A DNA stretch of 11,548 nucleotides, taken from positions 1 to 11,548 of the forward strand of contig DVKW01000146.1 of the NCBI GenBank assembly GCA_018715855.1, read 5' to 3'. Positions 5,717-11,548 of the stretch are shown here, piece after piece. Below the pieces are notes generated by a model. The model saw only the letters and a list, made by a program, of their open reading frames with translations. It was not told the DNA's origin and searched no databases. Numbering within the stretch: position 1 is the first letter of the stretch; each line of letters opens with the position of its first letter. Made by a program: the position numbers and the translations under genes. This stretch comes from Candidatus Galligastranaerophilus intestinigallinarum. Lineage in GTDB: Bacteria; Cyanobacteriota; Vampirovibrionia; Gastranaerophilales; Gastranaerophilaceae.

Positions 5717-7084
5717 TTAAAATTTTAATTCTTCTTTTGAAAAATGCTTTTCAATAAAGCTTGTATCAAAATTGCCTGAGATAAATACATCATTATTTAA
5801 AATTGCTTTATGGAAAGGAATTGTTGTTTTAATTCCTGTAATAATGTATTCATCCAATGCTCTTAAGGCTCTTTTTCTTGCTTCTTCTCTGTTTCTGCCC
5901 CAGCATATAAGTTTTCCTACCATTGAATCATAGTATGGCGGAATTTTATAGCCTGTATAAGCATGAGAATCAATTCTTACACCAAAGCCGCCCGGGGCAA
6001 TGTAGCCTTCAATTTTGCCTGCAAAGGGCATAAAATCTCTTGCAGGGTCTTCTGCGTTTATTCTGCATTCAATCGCATGGCCTCTTAGGGTAACGTCATC
6101 TTGAGTGTATGAAAGCTTTTCGCCTGAAGCTACTCTTATTTGTTCTTTAACAATATCAACGCCTGAAATCATCTCAGAAACGCAATGTTCAACCTGAACT
6201 CTTGTGTTCATTTCCATAAAATACCATTTTTTATTATCAGGGTCAGATTCATCCAATAAAAATTCCAAAGTGCCGGCGCCTTCATAATGAATTGCTTTTG
6301 CGGCGTTAATGGCAGCTTCGCCCATTTTCTTTCTGATATCTTCCGTGATGGCAGGGCTTGGTGCTTCTTCCAATAATTTTTGGTGGCGCCTTTGAATTGA
6401 GCAATCTCTTTCGCCTAAGTGGATAACATTACCGTAGCTGTCTGCTAAAATTTGAACTTCAATGTGCCTTGGGTTTATCAAATATTTTTCACAGTATACT
6501 TCAGGGTTTGCAAAAGAATTTTGTGCTTCTTGACGGCATAAATTAAAGGCATCTTCAAGTTCTTCTTCTTTATTAACAATTCTCATGCCTTTGCCGCCGC
6601 CGCCTGCTGTTGCTTTAATGATAACAGGGTATCCTACTTTATTTGCAAATTCTTTAATTTCATCGACATTTTCAACAAGCCCTGTCCCCGGGGTAACGGG
6701 AACACCTGATTCTATCATTGTTTTTCTGGCGCTTGCTTTATCGCCCATTGCCCTCATCGCAGCTGCCGAAGGGCCGATGAATTTGATGTGGTGCTCATCG
6801 CAAATATCAACAAAATCTGCACGTTCAGACATAAAGCCATATCCGGGGTGAATTGCATCTGCACCTGAAGTTAAGGCAACACTTATAATTGCGGGAATGC
6901 TTAAATAACTTTTTGAGCTTTGATGAGGCCCTATGCAATAGGCTTCATCTGCCAATGAAACATGCAAACTGTCCGCATCCGCTTGCGAATACACGGCAAC
7001 CGTTGCAATTCCTAATTCTCTGCAGGCTCTTATAATTCTAAGGGCAATTTCCCCTCTGTTTGCTATTAATACTTTCTCAATCAT
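5717..7084 (-). CDS. accC: Acetyl-CoA carboxylase, biotin carboxylase subunit
   Basis: Carboxylates biotin on AccB using ATP and bicarbonate, the first half-reaction of malonyl-CoA formation for fatty-acid synthesis. At 455 residues it is the normal length for a free-standing subunit. The N-terminal pre-ATP-grasp part starts KVLIANRGEIALRI. The ATP-grasp domain has K116, K157 before the glycine-rich loop ATAGGGGKG, H207, the RRHQK block with H234 and K236, E274, EMNTRVQVEH (291-300), and R341 in GHAIECRINAEDP. The usual HP in QVEHPVTEM is HC here (C301). The ATG has an AGGA site upstream. The order efp-accB-accC with small gaps indicates one transcription unit. It ends against the oppositely oriented coiled-coil gene, and no obvious terminator is present there. 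Confidence 0.97.
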   Translation of the reverse strand: MIEKVLIANRGEIALRIIRACRELGIATVAVYSQADADSLHVSLADEAYCIGPHQSSKSYLSIPAIISVALTSGADAIHPGYGFMSERADFVDICDEHHIKFIGPSAAAMRAMGDKASARKTMIESGVPVTPGTGLVENVDEIKEFANKVGYPVIIKATAGGGGKGMRIVNKEEELEDAFNLCRQEAQNSFANPEVYCEKYLINPRHIEVQILADSYGNVIHLGERDCSIQRRHQKLLEEAPSPAITEDIRKKMGEAAINAAKAIHYEGAGTLEFLLDESDPDNKKWYFMEMNTRVQVEHCVSEMISGVDIVKEQIRVASGEKLSYTQDDVTLRGHAIECRINAEDPARDFMPFAGKIEGYIAPGGFGVRIDSHAYTGYKIPPYYDSMVGKLICWGRNREEARKRALRALDEYIITGIKTTIPFHKAILNNDVFISGNFDTSFIEKHFSKEELKF

Positions 7085-7121
7085 ACTTTATGTCCTAAAT
7101 AGATGATAGCTTGTGGTTTTT

Positions 7122-7574
7122 TTATTCAACATACATTAAAACTTGGCCGTATTCAACAGATTGGCCGTCTTCAACGCAAATTTGAGTGATTTTGCCTGAA
7201 ACTTCCGATTCAATTTCATTCATAAGTTTCATTGCTTCTACAATACAAACCACTTGACCGGCAGCAACCGTATCGCCGACTTTAACAAAAGGTTTAGCCC
7301 CCGGTGACGGTGCAGCATAAAAAGCGCCAACCATAGGAGATGTAATAGCTGTTCCTTTTGGTTGTTCCGCTGCAGGTGCGCTTTGGGTTTGCTGTTGGGT
7401 TGGTGCGGCAATTTGAGGTGCCGCAGGAACGCTAACGGGTGCTATGGCTTGAGCGCCTTGCATTCCTCTTTTAATAATGATGGCTTTATCACCGTCTTCT
7501 ACGGTAATTTCCGTTAATTGTTTTTCATCTGCTAAATTAGCAAGTTTTTCAATATATTCAATTTCAAAATTCAT
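7122..7574 (-). CDS. accB: Acetyl-CoA carboxylase, biotin carboxyl carrier protein
   Basis: Carries the covalently bound biotin that shuttles CO2 between biotin carboxylase and carboxyltransferase. The 150 residues divide into a short N-terminal helical region (1-40), a flexible Ala/Pro/Gln-rich linker (about 41-75) and a C-terminal biotinyl domain (about 76-150). The biotinylation motif EAMKLMNEIES places the modified lysine at K116; the paired TSPMVGAFY at 78-86 is also typical. The ATG is 4 bp past the efp stop, and its AGGG-type ribosome binding site overlaps the last efp codons. accC follows after 37 bp. The carboxyltransferase genes accA and accD are not in the window. Confidence 0.97.
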   Translation of the reverse strand: MNFEIEYIEKLANLADEKQLTEITVEDGDKAIIIKRGMQGAQAIAPVSVPAAPQIAAPTQQQTQSAPAAEQPKGTAITSPMVGAFYAAPSPGAKPFVKVGDTVAAGQVVCIVEAMKLMNEIESEVSGKITQICVEDGQSVEYGQVLMYVE

Positions 7575-7578
7575 AAAT

Positions 7579-8136
7579 TTATACCCTATCTAAGTATTCA
7601 TTTGTTCTGGTGTCTATTCTTAATTTATCGCCCACTTGAATGAAGAACGGAACGTTAACAATTGCGCCGCCTTCTAAAGTTGCGGGTTTGCTGCCGCCTT
7701 GGGCAGTGTTGCCTTTTTCTGCAGGCGGTGTGTCAATAACTTCCAATTCAACGAAATTCGGAAGGTCGATGCCGATAATTTTGCCGTTGTGCATTAAAAT
7801 TTGAACATTCATATTTTCTTTTAAATATTTAACGCCATCGCCTATATGATCGGCAGGAACAGGCAATTGTTCAAATGTTTCCAAATCCATCATAACATAA
7901 TCATTGCCTTCTTTATATAAATATTGCATTTCACGTCTGTCTAAAATTGCTTTCGCAACTTTTTCGCCGGCTCTAAAGGTTTTTTCAACAACTTGCCCTG
8001 TTTCAACGTTTTTTAATTTTGAACGAACAAAAGCAGCACCTTTGCCCGGTTTAACGTGAAGAAATTCAACAACAGACCATAAGCCGTTATCGAGTTCTAA
8101 TGTAAGACCTGTCTTTAAATCGTTTACTGAAATCAT
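7579..8136 (-). CDS. efp: Translation elongation factor P
   Basis: Binds between the P and E sites of stalled ribosomes and promotes peptide-bond formation at polyproline stretches. The 185 residues have the normal three-barrel layout. The N-terminal KOW-like domain carries the conserved loop KPGKGAAF with the tip lysine K32, the site modified in many bacteria. The middle OB domain follows. The C-terminal OB domain ends VGDKLRIDTRTNEYLDRV, the family signature. No modifying enzyme (EpmA/EpmB, EarP or YmfI-like) is encoded nearby. AAAGGTG stands 6 bases before the ATG. It heads the efp-accB-accC order familiar from cyanobacteria and many Firmicutes; 32 bp separate it from the HEAT-like gene upstream. 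Confidence 0.97.
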   Translation of the reverse strand: MISVNDLKTGLTLELDNGLWSVVEFLHVKPGKGAAFVRSKLKNVETGQVVEKTFRAGEKVAKAILDRREMQYLYKEGNDYVMMDLETFEQLPVPADHIGDGVKYLKENMNVQILMHNGKIIGIDLPNFVELEVIDTPPAEKGNTAQGGSKPATLEGGAIVNVPFFIQVGDKLRIDTRTNEYLDRV

Positions 8137-8168
8137 ATAAGCACCTTTTAACTACTATCAAAATGAGT

Positions 8169-8912
8169 TTAACATAAAAGTTGATTTTTTACATATATGT
8201 TTTCATCATTTTTCAATTTCCGTAACAATTCGGGCGGTTTATTTTCCATTTTAGATAGAATTTTAGCCGTTTTTTCCCTAATTGTGTAATCTATAAAATT
8301 TGATGTTTTTGTTAAAATATTTTCCAAATTTTCAATTTTATTAACATCTAAAATTGAAATTGTTTCTAAAAGCCAATATAAATTAAAGGTGAGTTTATTT
8401 TTTGCGTGGTTTTTGTTTGATTTTGATTGATTTTCAAAAAAAGGCGAATCGCATTTTACATATTTTTCCAAATCCGAAAGAATTTCATTTGTTTTAATAA
8501 CAATCGGCTTAATTAAATTCTCTTTTAATTTTGGGCTTTTATTTATAAAAGAAATTAAATTTCTTACAACATTCGGGTTAATGTCTAAAATTCCGTTTAA
8601 CAACGTATTAATTGATTTTTCATCCAAATAAAAATCCGACGGGTTTAATTCCGATAAAATGTATGAAACAGCTTCTCTAATTCTTCCGTCTTGGCCTGTT
8701 AAGTGAGATAAAATTAAATCTGCTTCAAATTTATTTTCTATGCTTTTTAAATTAATTATTGCTACAATCTTTTTTTCATCATTATTTTCTGCTAAAATAC
8801 GGATGATGTCATCTTTTGTATATTCCTGAAGGCTTATATTATAAGCTTCAAGTTCAACATTAAAGCTGTCATCTGTTTGGATAATATTTGAAAAATCGTT
8901 ATACTTATTCAT
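8169..8912 (-). CDS. HEAT-repeat-like helical protein of unknown function
   Basis: A 247-residue protein with no signal peptide or membrane span; I do not recognise a named family. Several segments have the look of degenerate HEAT repeats, in which a turn ending in Asn/Asp is followed by a hydrophobic helix. They are DGRIREAVSYIL (75-86), NPNVVRNLISFI (112-123), DYTIREKTAKIL (208-219) and DENIYVKNQLL (236-246). The first and third are clearly alike. A low-complexity Ser/Asn/Lys linker (161-174) divides two helical halves. Such solenoids normally act as scaffolds or regulators by binding proteins. The gene lies 32 bp upstream of efp in the same direction, so it may be cotranscribed with efp-accB-accC. 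A TATAAT-like box lies only about 7 bases before its ATG on the minus strand, so a leaderless message is possible. Confidence 0.7.
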   Translation of the reverse strand: MNKYNDFSNIIQTDDSFNVELEAYNISLQEYTKDDIIRILAENNDEKKIVAIINLKSIENKFEADLILSHLTGQDGRIREAVSYILSELNPSDFYLDEKSINTLLNGILDINPNVVRNLISFINKSPKLKENLIKPIVIKTNEILSDLEKYVKCDSPFFENQSKSNKNHAKNKLTFNLYWLLETISILDVNKIENLENILTKTSNFIDYTIREKTAKILSKMENKPPELLRKLKNDENIYVKNQLLC

Positions 8913-8940
8913 AAGCTATATTATAACCTGAACCGTTAAT

Positions 8941-8971
8941 TTGCCTTAAAAATTATGGGTTAAAATATAAT
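8941..8971 (+). promoter_or_regulatory. Candidate sigma-70 promoter for the 56-residue gene
   Basis: TTGCCT (8941-8946) and TATAAT (8966-8971) are separated by 19 bp. The consensus -10 is good, the -35 partial and the spacing slightly long. It would start transcription about 20-25 bases ahead of the ATG at 9001, leaving room for the AAAAGGAA ribosome binding site. It is the best promoter-like match I found for a plus-strand gene. Confidence 0.45.
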
Positions 8972-9000
8972 TAAGTTTACAAAATTAAAAGGAAATAATT

Positions 9001-9171
9001 ATGAAATCCGTTCTGAATTTTTTCTATAACTTTTTTAATCCCGATTCAAAAAAAGAATATATAGGGCTATCAAGCTTTAGAGTACAAGAAAACAAAAAAC
9101 CCGAAATTAAAAAAGAAGTTCAAACTTTTGAAAAAACAAGCTTAACCGGTTTGTTAAAAAGAGTTGGTTAA
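9001..9171 (+). CDS. Small protein of 56 residues, unknown function
   Basis: An ATG at 9001 opens a 57-codon frame ending at TAA (9169-9171). It is preceded by AAAAGGAA at about 8 bases, and a TATAAT-type promoter lies upstream. The product begins MKSVLNFFYNFFNPDSKK, an aromatic helix that could be amphipathic and membrane-associated. It then has a charged Lys/Glu middle and ends in TSLTGLLKRVG, a short hydrophobic/basic tail. It matches no family I know. The frame overlaps the 3' end of the convergent DUF212 gene by 18 bp. Support comes from the spacing of promoter, ribosome binding site and frame, and because it fills the only gap between its two neighbours. Against it is the short length and the lack of any homology I can test. 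Confidence 0.6.
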   Translation: MKSVLNFFYNFFNPDSKKEYIGLSSFRVQENKKPEIKKEVQTFEKTSLTGLLKRVG

Positions 9172-9651
9172 AAGCGTTATTAAGCCTGAAAAATCAACAA
9201 TATCAGGCATTTTAAAATGAACAAATAACGCCATTAATACCCCTAAAAGAATTCCCATTAAAACTTCCAATGGCGTGTGCCCCAAAAGTTCTTTTAAAAC
9301 TTCATAGGGTTTAGCAGGTTCATTGTGAAGGTTCCATTCGCTAACCAACCTGTTTAATGTTGCTGCCGTTTTGCCTGCTGCACGCCTTAAACCTTGGGCA
9401 TCTTGAATTACAACAAGCGAAAACCCCAAAGCAATTGCAAAGGGAATTGATGTAAACCCTTCAATTAAACCTACGCTTGTTGTTAAGGCAACAACGCCTG
9501 CTGAATGCGAGCTTGGCATACCGCCTGTGGTTGTGAAAATTTTAAAATTAATTTTTTTGTGGGCAAAAATGAAAATAATAACTTTTAGAATTTGAGCAAT
9601 GCAAGCCGATACAATTCCTGCAAACATTGCCTCTAGCCCCGTATTATACAT
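9154..9651 (-). CDS. Divergent PAP2 family (DUF212) membrane protein
   Basis: A 165-residue integral membrane protein related to PAP2/vanadium haloperoxidase phosphatases. Hydrophobic segments lie at about 5-30, 50-82 and 128-147. Family blocks are GGMPSSHSAGVVAL (43-56), DAQGLRRAAGKTAATLN (84-100) and LKELLGHTPLEVLMG (119-133); SSHS and GHT-EV correspond to the phosphatase-like active-site motifs, although the first PAP2 motif is not obvious. Substrate unknown; dephosphorylation of a lipid or prenyl diphosphate is a reasonable inference because the gene follows a prenyl diphosphate synthase by 17 bp. That adjacency is also seen in cyanobacteria. The ATG has a strong AAGGGGGC site. Its last 18 bp overlap the convergent small gene. 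Confidence 0.88.
   Translation of the reverse strand: MYNTGLEAMFAGIVSACIAQILKVIIFIFAHKKINFKIFTTTGGMPSSHSAGVVALTTSVGLIEGFTSIPFAIALGFSLVVIQDAQGLRRAAGKTAATLNRLVSEWNLHNEPAKPYEVLKELLGHTPLEVLMGILLGVLMALFVHFKMPDIVDFSGLITLLTNSF
9184..9213 (+). terminator. Weak terminator candidate for the 56-residue gene
   Basis: GCCTGA (9184-9189) pairs with TCAGGC (9203-9208) around a 13-base loop, followed by ATTTT. It begins 12 bases after the small gene's stop, where a terminator would be expected. It lies inside the convergent DUF212 coding sequence, the stem is short and the U-run is poor, so this is tentative. Confidence 0.3.
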
Positions 9652-9668
9652 TTTGCCCCCTTAAATTT

Positions 9669-10568
9669 TTATAATATTTTTTTTGTTATGGAATCAATAA
9701 TTTCACAAAAAACATCAGATTCAATTCCACCCGCATTCAGTATATCATAACAGGTTTTCTTTTGGCTATATAATTTTTCTTTTGCGCCCAAAAGCCCGAA
9801 TTTTGAAATGTAGGTTAGTTTGTTTTCGCCTTTGTCTTTGCCCGTTTTTTTGCCCATTTCATCCGTTGTTGAAATTACATCTAAAATGTCATCTGCCATT
9901 TGGAATAAAATTCCGAATTCATAAGCAAAATTTCTTAAAATTTCCGTTTTTTTAGAATCAGCCCCGCCTAAAATTGCGCCAATGGCAAGGCTGGAAGCAA
10001 ATAATGCCCCTGTTTTATATTTTTGAATATATTCAAGCATTTTGTCATTATCTTTTATGTTAAAAGTTGAATCAGACGCTTCTATATCTGCCGTTTGGCC
10101 GCCGACAATGCCAAAAATGCCTGCTGCGGTTAAATATTCTTTAACTGCCTTTAAAATATTTTCAGGTGAAATTGCCTTTGAAGTTTTTTCTATGATAATT
10201 TGCGCCCCTAAACTAATAAGGGCATCGCCTGCAAGAATTGCGGCAGCTTCGCCAAACACTTTGTGGTTTGTGGGCTTACCCCTTCTTAAGTCGTCATTAT
10301 CCATAGAAGGAAGATCATCATGGATTAAGCTTTGGCTATGAAGCATTTCAAGGGCGCAAGAAGCAGGCAGCGCATTAAAAAAATCGTTTGAAAAAATTCT
10401 GCAAGCCTCCAAACATAAAATTGCCCTTAACCTTTTGCCGCCAAGGCAGGTTGTATATTTCATAGCTTCAATTGTTTTTTTGGCAAAAATGTGTTCTTTG
10501 TTGTTTAAAATTTCATCAAAATAATTAACAAGTGTTTCATCAATTATTTTTTTATACCCTTTAATCAT
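9669..10568 (-). CDS. ispA: Trans-polyprenyl diphosphate synthase (farnesyl or geranylgeranyl type)
   Basis: Condenses isopentenyl diphosphate with allylic diphosphates to make C15 or C20 prenyl diphosphates for quinone, carrier-lipid and isoprenoid synthesis. The start is put at the ATG at 10568 (299 residues), with GGAG 8 bases upstream; a TTG four codons earlier is less likely. Motifs are GGKRLR (43-48), the first aspartate-rich motif DDLPSMDNDDLRRG (84-97), KTGALF (185-190), and the second aspartate-rich motif DDILD (226-230) followed by GKKTGKDKGENK. The residue five before the first DD is Q79. It is often Tyr in FPP synthases and smaller or Met in C20 enzymes, so the product chain length is undecided (a crtE-like role is possible). 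The start overlaps the rsgA stop by 8 bp, and DUF212 follows. Confidence 0.93.
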   Translation of the reverse strand: MIKGYKKIIDETLVNYFDEILNNKEHIFAKKTIEAMKYTTCLGGKRLRAILCLEACRIFSNDFFNALPASCALEMLHSQSLIHDDLPSMDNDDLRRGKPTNHKVFGEAAAILAGDALISLGAQIIIEKTSKAISPENILKAVKEYLTAAGIFGIVGGQTADIEASDSTFNIKDNDKMLEYIQKYKTGALFASSLAIGAILGGADSKKTEILRNFAYEFGILFQMADDILDVISTTDEMGKKTGKDKGENKLTYISKFGLLGAKEKLYSQKKTCYDILNAGGIESDVFCEIIDSITKKIL

Positions 10569-11548
10569 CACTATCTCCAATTTCTTCCAAATGAAGGTTT
10601 TTTGTTGTCTGGTTTAATTTTTTTCTTGAAAAACTTCTTTTTTTAGAGCTTATTTTGGCAAAAGTTTTTTCTTTAAATCTTTTATTTGTTGTTTCTTCTT
10701 TTTGGCTTTCATAAGTTACTTTTTGTTTAAATTCTTTTGTTTCTTTTAAAAAATTAAGATAGCTTTCATATCTTTTTTCGTCTATTTTATCTAAATTTTT
10801 TATAACATTGCAATCTTCATCTTCTTTTGTGTGAAGGCAGTCTTTAAATTTGCAATTTTTGGCAAATTTATAAATATCATCAAACAAAATGTCTAAATCC
10901 TTGGGAAGCAAAAAATCGAAAGTGAGGCGTGAAAACCCCGGGGTATCCATAATTTTTGTTCCTTCAAATTCTATAATTTCAATGTGCCTTGTTGTGTGGC
11001 AGCCCCGTTTATTTTTGCCGCTTACATTGCCTGTTTTAATGTTTTTATTTGCAATGGCATTTAAAATAGAACTTTTCCCCACACCCGATAACCCTGAAAA
11101 TGCAATTGTTTTGTTTTGAATAAGTTTGAAAAATTCATTCATTCCATTGTTATAGATGGCAGATGTAAAAACAAATTTATAGCCTAAAGGTTCATAAATT
11201 TTTCTTATTTTATCTTCCGCTTTTTTTAATTCTTCTTTTTTCATTAAATCGTCTTTGTTAAAACATAAAAGCGCTTCGATTTTATGGTATTTAAGAAATG
11301 TTAAATATCTGTTTAATTGAATAAAATCGACCTTTGGCTCTAAAAGTGATGAAACAACAACAACTAAATCAAGGTTTGAAACAGAAGGCCTGTTTAAGCT
11401 GTTTTTTCTCTCCAATAAATTAAAAATGGCACCATCTTCTATTTCAACAAAATCGCCAACTTTAATTTTAATTTTTTGTTTTTTTAAAATTTCTCTTAAT
11501 TTGCACTCAATAAGTTCGCCTTTTTTTTCTAAAGGTTTAACATAATAA
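10561..11548 (-). CDS. rsgA: Small ribosomal subunit biogenesis GTPase RsgA, 5' end beyond the window
   Basis: The frame stays open to the window edge, giving 328 residues without a true start; a TTG at 11415 is internal because typical RsgA sequence continues before it. RsgA is a circularly permuted GTPase that acts late in 30S maturation. An N-terminal OB domain shows ECKLR, VGDFVEIEDG and ERKNSLNRPSVSNLD. The GTPase motifs come in permuted order: NKDD (97-100), TSA (128-130), the P-loop GLSGVGKSS (152-160), and DTPG (201-204). A zinc site uses C232, C237, H239 and C246. Beyond the usual end there is a tail of roughly 55 residues rich in Lys, Arg and Ser that ends in acidic residues. Stop and ispA start overlap by 8 bp. 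Only the first residues are missing. Confidence 0.95.
   Translation of the reverse strand, partial: YYVKPLEKKGELIECKLREILKKQKIKIKVGDFVEIEDGAIFNLLERKNSLNRPSVSNLDLVVVVSSLLEPKVDFIQLNRYLTFLKYHKIEALLCFNKDDLMKKEELKKAEDKIRKIYEPLGYKFVFTSAIYNNGMNEFFKLIQNKTIAFSGLSGVGKSSILNAIANKNIKTGNVSGKNKRGCHTTRHIEIIEFEGTKIMDTPGFSRLTFDFLLPKDLDILFDDIYKFAKNCKFKDCLHTKEDEDCNVIKNLDKIDEKRYESYLNFLKETKEFKQKVTYESQKEETTNKRFKEKTFAKISSKKRSFSRKKLNQTTKNLHLEEIGDSDD

Noticed and set aside
9144..9151. AACCGGTT palindrome as an operator or terminator
   Set aside because: It lies inside the small gene, has no loop or U-run, and 8-bp palindromes are expected occasionally.
10569..10580. TTG start for the prenyl synthase
   Set aside because: The ATG at 10568 has a GGAG ribosome binding site at good spacing, and that site itself includes part of the TTG-initiated codons.
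11413..11415. TTG at 11415 as the rsgA start
   Set aside because: The frame stays open upstream to the window edge and encodes recognisable RsgA OB-domain sequence, so this is an internal Leu codon.

Overview
This 11.5 kb window is a dense, AT-rich piece of bacterial chromosome made almost entirely of housekeeping genes. Most genes lie on the minus strand with gaps or overlaps of a few bases. The gene order suggests the non-photosynthetic sister lineage of cyanobacteria (Melainabacteria/Vampirovibrionia, for example gut Gastranaerophilales). The efp-accB pair and the prenyl synthase next to a divergent-PAP2 (DUF212) gene are both familiar cyanobacterial neighbourhoods. The low GC and the absence of photosynthesis genes fit a host-associated relative. 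This placement is inference from gene order and memory; no marker gene here proves it.

Layout from left to right. Bases 1-189 (+) hold the 3' end of queE (queuosine pathway), which meets nadC tail to tail with a 1-bp gap. nadC and nadB (-) overlap by 20 bp and supply two de novo NAD steps; nadA is not in the window. Upstream of them is a DUF2400/TIGR02757 gene, then a 267-bp gap with a strong hairpin terminator and a compact, structured, GC-richer insertion bounded by an 11-bp direct repeat. dut and coaX (-) follow, 1 bp apart. A terminator-like hairpin sits in the coaX leader. The divergent intergenic region then leads to a plus-strand orphan gene for a short coiled-coil protein.

The middle is the minus-strand cluster HEAT-like protein - efp - accB - accC: elongation factor P plus the biotin carboxyl carrier and biotin carboxylase subunits of acetyl-CoA carboxylase. 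On the right, a 56-codon plus-strand gene with a good ribosome binding site and a plausible promoter is divergent from the HEAT-like gene and overlaps the tail of the DUF212 gene. rsgA (5' end beyond the window), ispA/crtE-type prenyl synthase and DUF212 (-) form the last operon.

The genes most worth attention are not the enzymes, which are ordinary. They are the 180-bp insertion after dut, two terminator-like hairpins placed just ahead of start codons, and the two plus-strand orphan genes. No rRNA, tRNA, CRISPR array or transposase was seen, and I found no convincing multi-gene novel system.
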